A stretch of DNA of 64,000 bases from Sphingomonas sp. IW22. GTDB taxonomy: Bacteria; Pseudomonadota; Alphaproteobacteria; Sphingomonadales; Sphingomonadaceae. Below the pieces are notes generated by a model. The model ran no database searches. It saw only the letters and a program-made list of their open reading frames with translations, and had not been told where the DNA came from. This document shows positions 21,756 through 30,137 of the stretch, in pieces (position 1 is the stretch's first letter; each line of letters begins with the position of its first letter). The stretch is from positions 186,001 through 250,000 of the forward strand of contig NZ_JBGGWB010000002.1 of NCBI RefSeq assembly GCF_041321155.1, read 5' to 3'. The position numbers were made by a program, and so were the translations under genes.

Positions 21756-24085
21756 GCCGCGGCCGATTCGTCCGGCATCTGTGCCGACAACAGGCGAACG
21801 ACCTCTGATTCCGGCAGGGGACGGCTGAAATAAAAGCCCTGGATGTGGCTGCACCCCTGTTCGCGCAGAATGTCCAGCTGTCCGGCATTCTCCACGCCCT
21901 CTGCCGTGGTTTCCATGCCCAGCGCCTCGGCCAGAGTGGTGATCGAACGGATGATCGCTGTCGCGCCCCGCGAATTGAGCAGGCCGATGATGAAGCTGCG
22001 GTCGATCTTGATCTTGTCGAACGGAAAGGCGCGCAGATAGCTGAGCGAGGAATAGCCGGTGCCGAAATCGTCAAGCGCGACGCGCACGCCCAGCGCGCGC
22101 AGGCTGTGGAGTGACGCCAGCGTCGTTTCGGGATTGTCGATGAACAGGCTTTCGGTGATTTCCAATTCCAGCCGGTGCGGCGGCAAGCCCGTTTCGCCTA
22201 GCGCCTGAAGGATGATTTCGGCCAAGCCCGTGCTGCGAAACTGAACGGGTGAGACATTGACGGCCACCCGCACATGGTCGGGCCAGCCGCGCGCGACGCG
22301 ACACGCCTCCCGCACGACCCATTCACCGATCGGGACGATCAGCCCGGTATCCTCCGCCAGGGGCACGAAATCCCCCGGGGACACCATGCCGCGTTCGGGG
22401 TGATGCCAGCGCAACAGCGCTTCGAACGCGGAAACCCGCCCCTCCTTCAGGTTGAACAGCGGCTGGAACATCAGCGAGAACTGCCCTTCCTTCAGCGCGG
22501 CATGTAGGTCGATCTCCATCTGGCGGCGGCGCTGCGCTTCGGCATCCATGGCCGGTTCGAAAAACCGGTGATTGCCGCGACCGTCCTGCTTGGCGCGATA
22601 CAGGGCCAAGTCGGCATTCTTCGCCAGTGTCACGGGGTCGTCGCCGTCCACCCCCAGAATTGCGATGCCCACGCTGGTGCATGGTGTAATGCGGTGCCCG
22701 TTGACCATGGCCGGGCGTGAGACGGCGGCGATCAGGGCGCGGGCGATGGCGTCGAGCGAACGTGGCCCCTCGCTCAACACCAGGGCGAATTCGTCGCCGC
22801 CCAGTCGGGCGACAAATGCTTCCCCGGCAAAGGCGGTGAGTCGCGTCGCGATCTCGCACAGCAATGCGTCGCCGGTGGGATGGCCCAGCGTCTCGTTGAT
22901 GGCCTTGAAATGGTCGAGGTCGATGCAGAACAGCGCCTGTCGCCGCCCGCCCGTTCCGCGTTGAGCAGCGGTTACCAGATGCTCGCGAAGCAGGATACGG
23001 TTGGGCAGGCCGGTCAGCCCGTCGTGCAGCGCCATGTGGGTGATCGTTCGCTCGCGCTCCCCGATCTCGTCCACCATCCGGTTGAAGCTGCTTGCCAGCG
23101 TGCCCAGTTCGTCGCGGGTGTCGACGGCAACATGGACATAATCCCCCCTCGCCACGCGCCGCGCGGCCACGTCCAGCGCGGCAATCGGCCGGGTGATCGC
23201 CCGCGCCACCAACCAGCTTCCCGCCGCCGCCGCCGCCACGCCAACGATTCCACAAATCAACAACAGCCACAGCATCGGGCGATAGCCGTCCACCGCGTGC
23301 GTCAGGCTGTAGCCCAGCAGCAGCGCCTGCGGTTCGTTGCTGCGCATGGTGGCCAGTGGAAACGCTTGGAACAGCATGCGTTCGCCATTGGCTTGGCGTT
23401 CGGTCACCACCCCGCGGCCGATACCCGGCGGCAGGCTGCTCAGCGGCAGGATGCGCGGTTGCAGGTTGATCGGCGTCAGCCGGGTAAGCGCCTGAAGCTC
23501 ACGCTGGTCCAGCGCATTTGCGAACACCACCCAGCCCAGCCGGACCGGCGCATCGACGGGGGCCGCGGTCGCGTTGAAGCGGGTGCCCCCGATCCGCAGT
23601 ACGCCGCGATCGGCGCCTTTATCCAGCGCCGCCAGAAGCCGATCGGCATCGGCCCGGTCCAGCGGTCCTTGAAAACCGGTCACTTCCCCATCGACGCCGA
23701 CGAAAAACGCCTGGTCGAGGTGCATTCGCGTACGCAGCGAATCGAGCGCTGAATTGAGCGTCGGCAGGTCGCCGGTCGCCGCCGCCGCGCGAAAGCCGAA
23801 ATCGGCAGACAGCACGCGCCCGGCATCGGCGAGATGGTCGTAGCGCATCGTCGCCACCCGATCGAACACGAGTGCCCCGGCGTGCATTTCGTCCGCGGCC
23901 CTGCGCTCGGCATAGGCGTTGATGCCCGATTTGGCCGCGAACAGGATCAGCGCCGCCGCACAGGCGAACAGCGCGGCATAGATGAGCGCCAGCCGCACCG
24001 ACAGCGACCGGGCAAGCGCGACGCGCCCCCGCCTTGTCAGACGACGAATCTGTCGGGATGCGGAAGGCGGGAAGGCGATGCCCAT
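21752..24085 (-). CDS. Membrane GGDEF-EAL bifunctional cyclic-di-GMP protein
   Basis: A 777-residue protein. It has a transmembrane helix (about 29-51), a periplasmic CHASE4-like sensor (about 52-268), a second helix (270-292) and a HAMP domain (290-342). A GGDEF domain follows with an intact GGDEF at 429-433 but no RxxD inhibitory site before it, then an EAL domain with EALLRW at 555-560, the NVSPVQF and ITESLF motifs, DDFGTGYSS at 672-680 and IKIDRSF. Both catalytic signatures look intact, so it could make or break c-di-GMP in response to a periplasmic signal. It follows the cupredoxin-like gene by 5 bases in what looks like a two-gene operon, which suggests that protein supplies or shapes the signal (inference). 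Confidence 0.92.
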   Translation of the reverse strand: MGIAFPPSASRQIRRLTRRGRVALARSLSVRLALIYAALFACAAALILFAAKSGINAYAERRAADEMHAGALVFDRVATMRYDHLADAGRVLSADFGFRAAAATGDLPTLNSALDSLRTRMHLDQAFFVGVDGEVTGFQGPLDRADADRLLAALDKGADRGVLRIGGTRFNATAAPVDAPVRLGWVVFANALDQRELQALTRLTPINLQPRILPLSSLPPGIGRGVVTERQANGERMLFQAFPLATMRSNEPQALLLGYSLTHAVDGYRPMLWLLLICGIVGVAAAAAGSWLVARAITRPIAALDVAARRVARGDYVHVAVDTRDELGTLASSFNRMVDEIGERERTITHMALHDGLTGLPNRILLREHLVTAAQRGTGGRRQALFCIDLDHFKAINETLGHPTGDALLCEIATRLTAFAGEAFVARLGGDEFALVLSEGPRSLDAIARALIAAVSRPAMVNGHRITPCTSVGIAILGVDGDDPVTLAKNADLALYRAKQDGRGNHRFFEPAMDAEAQRRRQMEIDLHAALKEGQFSLMFQPLFNLKEGRVSAFEALLRWHHPERGMVSPGDFVPLAEDTGLIVPIGEWVVREACRVARGWPDHVRVAVNVSPVQFRSTGLAEIILQALGETGLPPHRLELEITESLFIDNPETTLASLHSLRALGVRVALDDFGTGYSSLSYLRAFPFDKIKIDRSFIIGLLNSRGATAIIRSITTLAEALGMETTAEGVENAGQLDILREQGCSHIQGFYFSRPLPESEVVRLLSAQMPDESAAA

Positions 24086-24090
24086 CGCGG

Positions 24091-24711
24091 TCAGCGAAGT
24101 CCGATCTGGATCTGTTTGGCGACCGCGCCGGCGGCGGGTACGTCCAGCACGAAGGTTGCTTCGTTATGCTTCGCCTTCAGCCGGGGGTGCCAGACGGTCA
24201 GCCGCGCATTGCCCGCGGTGACGCCGTCCACCCGTGTCTGCCCCGCGGCGTTGGTCAGCGCGGCGAAGGGGGTGTCCACGACCTTGATAAACCCCTGCAT
24301 ACGGTCATGGATGTTGCAGCCCAGCGCCACTGCGCCCGCTGTGCGGAAGGTGTAGCTGCGGGTCTGGTCGCGGCCATAGAGCTTGAGTTCGAAGCGGGCA
24401 GGCTTGGAAAAGGAGTAGACGTGGTGGCGCACCTTGTCGTGATTGGGAAAGGCAACACTGGCCCCCACCGGCACGATCAGCGTGCCCGGCCTGAAGGTGA
24501 TGTCCTTTTGCGTCATCGTCGTGCCCCAGGGGAATCGGATCGGACCTGCCGGGACGCCGGACGCTGGGTGGAGCGTTACCACCGCATCGGGCACCGGGCG
24601 TCCTGCTAGGTCGACGACCCGGACCCCGACCGGCCCGGCATGGGCGAGCGACAGAGGGGCGATCAAGGCGGCGAGCGCCGTCAGCGATGCGATACGAACC
24701 ATTGGCTCCAT
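24091..24711 (-). CDS. Cupredoxin-like periplasmic protein (MauL/methylamine-utilization type)
   Basis: A 206-residue exported protein with a signal peptide (about 1-24, ending LAHAG). An N-terminal Ig-like segment carries VVDLAGRPVPDAVV. A plastocyanin-like domain follows with a His in FPNHDKVRHHVYSF and, further on, CNIHDRM, giving the Cys-x2-His-x2-Met spacing of type 1 copper ligands. The family is often labelled methylamine utilization protein, but no other mau gene is nearby, so that name should not imply function. ATG 24711 has no ribosome site; ATG 24702 has GGAG three bases before it and is a plausible alternative. It is coupled to the GGDEF-EAL gene. Confidence 0.82.
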   Translation of the reverse strand: MEPMVRIASLTALAALIAPLSLAHAGPVGVRVVDLAGRPVPDAVVTLHPASGVPAGPIRFPWGTTMTQKDITFRPGTLIVPVGASVAFPNHDKVRHHVYSFSKPARFELKLYGRDQTRSYTFRTAGAVALGCNIHDRMQGFIKVVDTPFAALTNAAGQTRVDGVTAGNARLTVWHPRLKAKHNEATFVLDVPAAGAVAKQIQIGLR

Positions 24712-24723
24712 ATCGGCGCAAAG

Positions 24724-24773
24724 CGTCAAAGGCCGGTAAATTTGGGCGTCATTGCGACAGGTCGTCGTTGACG
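24724..24773. promoter_or_regulatory. Candidate shared operator with three CGTCA/TGACG elements
   Basis: The 96-base divergent gap between the cupredoxin-like and DUF3034 genes contains CGTCA at 24724-24728 and 24747-24751 and its complement TGACG at 24769-24773, plus a TGGT-TTTT-ACCA palindrome at 24774-24785. The arrangement could serve a regulator controlling both arms of the cluster. This is pattern recognition only; no known factor is assigned. Confidence 0.3.
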
Positions 24774-24807
24774 TGGTTTTTACCATCACCCGGCTAGTCG
24801 CCCTGCC

Positions 24808-25680
24808 ATGATGTTTTCATCGCGAATGTGCCTTTTCCTTGCGCTGATATCCTGTCCCGCCATCGTGTCCGCTCAGGAGGTCGGCGGTGCGGGGAAGTTG
24901 CTGCTGACCAACGGGATCAGCACGCTGGAGGGGGCAAGCGGCGGCGGGCTGACGCCATGGGCGGTCATTGCCGGCAACGGCACGCGCGACGCCATCGGCG
25001 CGCAGGCATCGGCCACCGTCGCGGAGTTCAAGGATTATGATTTCCGCGCCGCGTCCGTGGCGATCGGGATCAAGGATCGGGTCGAACTGAGCTATGCGCG
25101 GCAGGTGTTCGATACCAACTGGGTCGGCGGCGCGCTGGGCCTGGGCAATGACTATGCCTTTGATCAGGACATCTGGGGCGCCAAGCTGAAGCTGGCGGGG
25201 GACGTGGTCTATGGCCCTGAATTCCTGCCCGCCATCGCCATCGGCGTTCAATACAAGAAGAGCCTGGACGGCGCGGTCGTGCGGGCGGTGGGGGCCGCCG
25301 ACGACGAGGGCGTCGACTATTATGCATCGGCGACCAAGCTGTTCCTGCGCTGGTCGCTGCTGGCCAATGTGACGGTGCGCGCGACCAAGGCCAACCAGAT
25401 GGGCCTCTTGGGCCATGGCGGCGACCGTAGCGACCGCCACCGGATCGAGGCGGAGGGCTCGCTCGCCTATCAATTCTCACGCCGGTTCGTGGTGGGCGCC
25501 GAATATCGGACCAAGCCCGACAATCTGGGCATCGCGCGCGAGGACGACTGGTGGGATGCCTTTGCTGCCTATGCCATCAACCGCAACCTGACTGCGACGT
25601 TGGCCTATGCCGATCTGGGTTCGGTTGCCACGGTGCCGGGACAGCGCGGCGTGCTGTTCCAGTTGCAGGGCGGGTTCTGA
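24808..25680 (+). CDS. DUF3034 family outer-membrane protein
   Basis: A 290-residue exported protein with a signal peptide (about 1-23, ending VSAQE). The mature start matches the DUF3034 signature: GKLLLTNGISTLEGASGGGLTPWAVI, then a GTRD segment. The rest alternates polar and hydrophobic residues and ends in Phe, as expected for an outer-membrane beta-barrel (last strand near GVLFQLQGGF). Function is unknown. It is divergent from the cupredoxin-like gene and 22 bases upstream of the truncated hemoglobin, so the four genes appear to form one locus. Confidence 0.88.
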   Translation: MMFSSRMCLFLALISCPAIVSAQEVGGAGKLLLTNGISTLEGASGGGLTPWAVIAGNGTRDAIGAQASATVAEFKDYDFRAASVAIGIKDRVELSYARQVFDTNWVGGALGLGNDYAFDQDIWGAKLKLAGDVVYGPEFLPAIAIGVQYKKSLDGAVVRAVGAADDEGVDYYASATKLFLRWSLLANVTVRATKANQMGLLGHGGDRSDRHRIEAEGSLAYQFSRRFVVGAEYRTKPDNLGIAREDDWWDAFAAYAINRNLTATLAYADLGSVATVPGQRGVLFQLQGGF

Positions 25681-25702
25681 CCCCGCCATTCCCGAAGGAA
25701 AT

Positions 25703-26203
25703 ATGCCGATGATTTCGCTGGCGCTCGCACTCCTCGCGGCCAATCCTTTGTTCCAGACCGCGCCGGCGCCGCACGCCATGCCGGGGGAGGAGCCGGTCGA
25801 TCCTTATACCGCCGATCCGGCCAATGCCGGTGCCCGCCCCTTTTCGGGAAACGATATGGCACGCGCCTTTCACGGGCAGGCCGGCATCCGCCGCATCGTC
25901 GACCGTTTCGTTACGCTGAACTTCGATGATCCAGTGATCGGGGAAATTTTCACCAATCACGACCGCGTCCGACTGACCCGCACATTGTACGAGCAGTTCT
26001 GCTACATCCTGAACGCAGGCTGCGCCTATACCGGGCGCGACATGAAAAGCGCGCACAGGGATCTGGGTACACAGCATCGCGACATGAACCGGCTGGTCGA
26101 AAATCTGCAGGCCGCGATGAAGGCCGAAGGCGTGCCCTTCGCCGCGCAGAACCGCTTTCTGGCAAAGCTTGCGCCCATGCGCGGCGACGTGGTGGAGCGT
26201 TAA
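25703..26203 (+). CDS. Group 1 truncated hemoglobin, exported
   Basis: A 166-residue protein in which an N-terminal hydrophobic segment (about 1-16), probably a signal peptide or anchor, precedes a group 1 truncated globin domain (about 50-160). Visible globin marks are the GGxxxI-like [10 protein letters not shown] helix, the [14 protein letters not shown] region holding the presumed proximal His, and LVENLQAAM followed by [10 protein letters not shown] at the end. The ATG at 25703 has GAAGGAA directly upstream; the longer open frame overlaps DUF3034 and is not used. TrHb1 proteins bind O2 and NO; an exported form next to a c-di-GMP protein suggests gas sensing or detoxification at the envelope (inference). 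Confidence 0.88.
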   Translation: MPMISLALALLAANPLFQTAPAPHAMPGEEPVDPYTADPANAGARPFSGNDMARAFHGQAGIRRIVDRFVTLNFDDPVIGEIFTNHDRVRLTRTLYEQFCYILNAGCAYTGRDMKSAHRDLGTQHRDMNRLVENLQAAMKAEGVPFAAQNRFLAKLAPMRGDVVER

Positions 26204-26490
26204 TCGACCAAGGCGTCGATGGCCTGCGCCATGTCGATGTCGCGGCCCGAAAGCCCGCCGGCATCGTGCGTTGTTAACAGGATTTCCACACGGTTATACA
26301 CATTCGACCATTCGGGGTGATGGTCCGCCTTTTCCGCCAGCAACGCCACGCGGGTCATGAAGGCGAAGGCAGCCGAAAAGTCGGGAAAGGCGAAGCTGCG
26401 GGTGATGGCGTCGCGTGCTTCGTCATGGTCCCAATCGGGCAGATCCTCCAGCGCCTCGACACGCTCGGCTTCGCTCAACGGTTCGATCAC
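26200..26490 (-). CDS. 4a-hydroxytetrahydrobiopterin dehydratase
   Basis: This pterin-4a-carbinolamine dehydratase (PCD/DCoH) regenerates dihydropterin after aromatic hydroxylation and can also act in molybdopterin or folate-related pterin metabolism. The 96-residue protein has the full family pattern: an N-terminal acidic segment with [24 protein letters not shown] and the [21 protein letters not shown] active-site region. A GTG at 26490, preceded by GGGGAG eight bases upstream, is the start; the longer open frame is spurious. Its stop codon shares two bases with the stop of the convergent truncated hemoglobin gene. Confidence 0.92.
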   Translation of the reverse strand: MIEPLSEAERVEALEDLPDWDHDEARDAITRSFAFPDFSAAFAFMTRVALLAEKADHHPEWSNVYNRVEILLTTHDAGGLSGRDIDMAQAIDALVD

Positions 26491-26538
26491 GACTGGCTCC
26501 CCTTGCTGGCGGGCGGGCGCCCGGCCTATGCCCGCTCC

Positions 26539-26949
26539 ATGGCCGAAGCCGCCCCCCTTTGCCAAGCCGCTCCCGACGCCGCCGCGATCGAGGCGATGGC
26601 GCGCGACACGCTGGCGCGCATGCCCGAACCCTTTGCCGCGCATCTGGCGGAGGTGGTGCTGCTCGTCGAGGATTATGCCGATGATGAAACGCTCGCCGCG
26701 CTGGGGATCGAGGATCCGATCGAATTGACGGGCATCTATCACGGTCGACCGGTCGGGGAAAAATCGGCCTTTGATTCGGGTGCGATGCCCGATCGTATCC
26801 ACCTGTATCGGCTGCCTATCTTGTGGGAGTGGATCGAGACAGGGGTGCGGCTGGATGAACTGGTCCACCATGTCGTGGTGCATGAGGTGGGTCATCATTT
26901 CGGCCTGTCCGACGATGACATGCACGCGCTGGAGGATGGGGCGGCGTGA
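26539..26949 (+). CDS. Metallopeptidase family protein (minimal zincin, PF06262 type)
   Basis: A 136-residue minimal zincin with [17 protein letters not shown] near the C-terminus, giving HExxHxxG zinc ligands, and the [10 protein letters not shown] segment of the family. It has no signal peptide or membrane segment, so it is cytoplasmic. Catalytic activity of the family is poorly documented. The ATG at 26539 gives the usual family length although no good ribosome site precedes it; the upstream frame lies over the divergent pterin dehydratase. Its stop overlaps the ccmA start (GTGA). Confidence 0.85.
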   Translation: MAEAAPLCQAAPDAAAIEAMARDTLARMPEPFAAHLAEVVLLVEDYADDETLAALGIEDPIELTGIYHGRPVGEKSAFDSGAMPDRIHLYRLPILWEWIETGVRLDELVHHVVVHEVGHHFGLSDDDMHALEDGAA

Positions 26950-27512
26950 GCCTGATCGCCTTTTCGGGCGTAGCGTGCGAACGCGGCGGGCGGCGGTTGT
27001 TCGATGGCGTAACCTTTGCGCTGGGCCCCGGTGAGGCGGCGCTGCTGACTGGTCCCAACGGCATTGGAAAGTCCAGCCTGGTACGGCTGGCCGCGGGGCT
27101 TTCAGCCCCGGCGGCAGGTCGCGTCGAGCGTGGCGGAGCGGTCGCGCTGATGGCGGAGACGGCGGCGCTGGACCCGGAATTGTCGCTGGCGGGGGCTCTG
27201 GAATTCTGGGCTGCGCTGGATCGCGCACGCGGTCGGGTGGATGCCGCGCTGGAGGCAGTCGGGCTGGCGCATCTGGCGCCGGTGCCGGTGCGGTTCCTGT
27301 CGACCGGACAGCGGCGCCGCGCGGCACTGGCCCGCGTGATCGCCAGCAGCGCGCCGATCTGGCTGTTGGACGAGCCGGCGAATGGGCTGGACGTGGCATC
27401 GGTGGCCGCGCTGGAAGCTGCGATTGCGGCGCATCGGGCGGGGGGCGGGGCGGCGCTGGTCGCCAGCCATGTGCCAATCGTACTGCCGAATGCGCTGGAG
27501 CTGCGGCTATGA
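26946..27512 (+). CDS. ccmA: Heme exporter ATPase CcmA
   Basis: CcmA is the cytoplasmic ATPase of the CcmABCD complex that releases holo-CcmE for cytochrome c maturation. The 188-residue protein has Walker A ([11 protein letters not shown]), a CcmA-type signature [11 protein letters not shown] and Walker B ([12 protein letters not shown]). It is short, as is typical for CcmA, with a degenerate H-loop region (VASHVPI). It starts with GTG overlapping the upstream stop and overlaps ccmB by ATGA, so it is translationally coupled. Confidence 0.92.
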   Translation: MSLIAFSGVACERGGRRLFDGVTFALGPGEAALLTGPNGIGKSSLVRLAAGLSAPAAGRVERGGAVALMAETAALDPELSLAGALEFWAALDRARGRVDAALEAVGLAHLAPVPVRFLSTGQRRRAALARVIASSAPIWLLDEPANGLDVASVAALEAAIAAHRAGGGAALVASHVPIVLPNALELRL

Positions 27513-28144
27513 ATGCCTTTGCCGCGATCGCGTGGCGCGAATTGCGCCGGGCCTGGGCAAGCGGCGGAGTGCTGCTGCCAGTCGCCTTCTTCCTGTTGGT
27601 CGCCATCCTGTTTCCCTTTGCTGTCGGACCGGACGGCAAGCTGCTGGGGCGGATTGCGGGGGGCGTGGTGTGGTCGGCGGCGCTGCTGGCCGCGCTGATG
27701 CCGGTCGAGCGGCTGATCGGGCCGGATATGGAAGCGGGCGTGATCGATCAGTTCGCTGCGCGCGGTCTGTCCGATGCGGGCGTGGCGCTGGCCAAGACGG
27801 CGGGGCATTGGCTAGGCTTCGGGCCACCGCTGATGCTGGCCAGCGTCGTGGCCGCGGGGTTGCTGGGGATGGACGGCGCGGCATTGCGCCGGGTGCTGAT
27901 CGGGCTGGCGATCGGCACGCCGGGTCTGGCCGCGCTGGCGGTGGCGACGGGTGCGCTGACCGCCGGCCTGCGGGGTGCAGGCGCGGTGGCGGGGCTGGTC
28001 ATGTTGCCGCTGGCGCTGCCCCTGCTGATCTTTGGCGCGGGCGAAGGCCCCGGCGCCCTGAAGCTGCTGGGCGCGGTTTCGCTGCTGCTGCTTGCCGGGG
28101 CGCCGTTTGTCGCAGGTGCGGCGATGCGGATGGGACGGGGTTAG
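27509..28144 (+). CDS. ccmB: Heme exporter permease CcmB
   Basis: CcmB is the membrane partner of CcmA in system I cytochrome c maturation. The 211-residue protein has about six transmembrane helices. Family features include the N-terminal AWRELRRAW segment, [15 protein letters not shown], and the amphipathic [14 protein letters not shown] stretch. It is coupled to ccmA. No ccmC, ccmD or ccmE follows; the next gene is convergent and shares two bases of the stop codon region (TTAG). Confidence 0.92.
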   Translation: MNAFAAIAWRELRRAWASGGVLLPVAFFLLVAILFPFAVGPDGKLLGRIAGGVVWSAALLAALMPVERLIGPDMEAGVIDQFAARGLSDAGVALAKTAGHWLGFGPPLMLASVVAAGLLGMDGAALRRVLIGLAIGTPGLAALAVATGALTAGLRGAGAVAGLVMLPLALPLLIFGAGEGPGALKLLGAVSLLLLAGAPFVAGAAMRMGRG

Positions 28145-29184
28145 GCCGCGCCGCTCCGGCGGGGGGCGGATAGAGACCGGGTATTGCTGCGCCGACGCAG
28201 TATCAGCGCGCCCGCCGTGCCCAGTGCGGCGATGGCTCCGGCAGTCATCCAGCCGTGCCGTCGGGCGGCTGTAAAGCTGCTGAAGCGGCGGCCCCGCTGT
28301 CGCCCCTCGGTCTGGCCGTCATTGCCCTGCGGCTGATACAGATTGCCCTCGACCGCTTCGACCGGTGTGTTGCGGTCGATCAGCGCGTCGGCCATTTTGA
28401 CGGCGATCCGGTCGAACAGCGACGGCAGCATCACGGCTCCCAGCACCTGGAACTTGCCGCCGCCGCCGACAGTCACGGCACGACGTCGATGCTGCGCGGC
28501 ATCCAGAATTGCCTTCGCGACCACGTCCGGCGCGTAAATGGGGCGCGGCAGACGCGCCTGATAGCCGGTCGTGTTGCGGCCATGTTCGGTAAAGGGGGTG
28601 CCGATCGCACTGGGTTTGATGAGCGTCACCGACACGGGATAGCGGCTCATCATCATTTCGATTCGCAGCGAGTTGGTGAATCCCTTCACCGCATGTTTCG
28701 ATGCGTTATAGGCCGCCAGCAAGGGGCCGCCCATGTCGCTGTTGATCGATCCGACATTGATCACCGCGCCGCCATCCTGATCCTTCAGATAGCGCACGGC
28801 CGCCATCGAGCCATGGACCATGCCCCAGTAATTCGTCTCGAACACCTTGCGGTGATCGTCGATCGCCAGTTCGAGGATACGGGCATAAACCCCGATCCCG
28901 GCATTGTTGACCCAAGTGTCGAACCCGCCGAACCGCGCGATTGTTTCAGCCGCCAGATGGTTCACCTCCGCCTCGATCCCGGTGTCGGTGACGACATATT
29001 CGGCAGTGCCGCCGCTGGCGCGAATTTCGTCGCGCACTCGTCGCAAGGCGCTTTCGTCACGAGCGGCAAGCATCACCTTTGCGCCTGCGGCGGCGGCCAT
29101 TTGCGCGGTGCAAAGGCCGTGGCCAGATGTCGCACCGGTAATGACGATAACCTGATTGGAAAGTGGCTTGAGGCTGAATGGCAC
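28141..29184 (-). CDS. SDR family oxidoreductase with C-terminal membrane tail
   Basis: A 347-residue SDR. Residues about 1-250 form the classical domain with TGATSGHG (about 17-24), NNAGIG, the NVGSIN catalytic Ser region and YNASK. A linker of basic residues follows, then a hydrophobic stretch near residues 312-330 (GAIAALGTAGALIL) and an Arg-rich end. The tail would anchor the enzyme to the inner membrane from the cytoplasmic side. The substrate is unknown; the DUF/SDR subgroup often sits in lipid or stress loci. It converges on ccmB. Confidence 0.85.
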   Translation of the reverse strand: MPFSLKPLSNQVIVITGATSGHGLCTAQMAAAAGAKVMLAARDESALRRVRDEIRASGGTAEYVVTDTGIEAEVNHLAAETIARFGGFDTWVNNAGIGVYARILELAIDDHRKVFETNYWGMVHGSMAAVRYLKDQDGGAVINVGSINSDMGGPLLAAYNASKHAVKGFTNSLRIEMMMSRYPVSVTLIKPSAIGTPFTEHGRNTTGYQARLPRPIYAPDVVAKAILDAAQHRRRAVTVGGGGKFQVLGAVMLPSLFDRIAVKMADALIDRNTPVEAVEGNLYQPQGNDGQTEGRQRGRRFSSFTAARRHGWMTAGAIAALGTAGALILRRRSNTRSLSAPRRSGAA

Positions 29185-29262
29185 GCCGGCAGCTCCCTTG
29201 AACTTGATAAGTCCAGGGCCAACGGTGCGCGTGGTTAAAAGGTCCGTTCCGCCAATCGACGC

Positions 29263-30135
29263 CTAAGTGCGCGACCAGCGCGCGAAAATCGCGGTCGGCA
29301 GCATCAGCCCGCGCGCTTCCTCCCGCACGGTCAGTTCGCCCGCTTCGACCGTGCCGGGCAGGTCGGCGAAATGCTGGCGTACCAGTTCCCCGATCGCCAG
29401 CGCCGACATGCGTACGGCATATACGGTCAGGAACAGGAAGCGCGAATCGGCGTCGAGCAGCCGGCGGCAATCGGCAACCAGGCCGGGCAGCCCTTCGTCC
29501 AGCTTCCACACCTCGCCATTGGGGCCGCGGCCCCATTTGGGTGGATCGAGGATGATGCCGTCATAACGGCGATTGCGGCGCACCTCGCGCGCAACGAACT
29601 TGCCCGCATCCTCGACCAGCCAGCGCACCGGGCGGTCGCCCATGCTCGAAAGCACGGCATTACCCCGCGCCGCCTCAACCGATTTCTTTGAAGCGTCGAC
29701 ATGCACCATGCGCGCGCCTGCGGCCGACAGCGCCAGCGTGCCGACGCCGGTATAGCCGAACAGGTTCAGACATTCGGGATCGCCCGCGCCGTCGATCCGG
29801 CCGCGCATCCAGTCCCACACAGGCGCCATGTCAGGGAAAAAGCCGAGGTGGCGAAAGGGTGTGTTGCTGGCGTTGAAGCGCACTTCGCGCCACGACAGCG
29901 GCCAGCCGCCCTGCGGCACGTCGCCCGACAATTGCCAGCGACCGCCGCCATCCTCGTCAGCGCCGGGGATGAACTCCCCATCGGCACGCCAGTCGTCGCT
30001 GGCGGGCGCCCACATTGCTTGCGGCTCAGGGCGTATGAAGCGGAAGCGGCCGTAACGCTCCAGCTTGCGGCCATGGCCCGAATCGACCAGCCCGTAATCG
30101 GCCCAGGGCTCGCCGGTGAGGGTAACCAGATTCAT
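29263..30135 (-). CDS. SAM-dependent methyltransferase (RlmI-like, rRNA MTase type)
   Basis: A 290-residue methyltransferase. The N-terminal third (about 1-95) is a small beta-rich domain. The Rossmann domain has motif I in LNLFGYTGVGTLALSAAG, VHVDASKKSVEAARGN after it, and DPPKWGRG (near residue 200) as the DPPx motif IV. This sequence set places it with the class I rRNA (cytosine-C5)-type methyltransferases, but it is shorter than RlmI and lacks a PUA domain. The exact target is not known. It starts 2 bases after the thrC stop, at the end of the cytochrome oxidase operon. Confidence 0.88.
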   Translation of the reverse strand: MNLVTLTGEPWADYGLVDSGHGRKLERYGRFRFIRPEPQAMWAPASDDWRADGEFIPGADEDGGGRWQLSGDVPQGGWPLSWREVRFNASNTPFRHLGFFPDMAPVWDWMRGRIDGAGDPECLNLFGYTGVGTLALSAAGARMVHVDASKKSVEAARGNAVLSSMGDRPVRWLVEDAGKFVAREVRRNRRYDGIILDPPKWGRGPNGEVWKLDEGLPGLVADCRRLLDADSRFLFLTVYAVRMSALAIGELVRQHFADLPGTVEAGELTVREEARGLMLPTAIFARWSRT

Positions 30136-30137
30136 GA

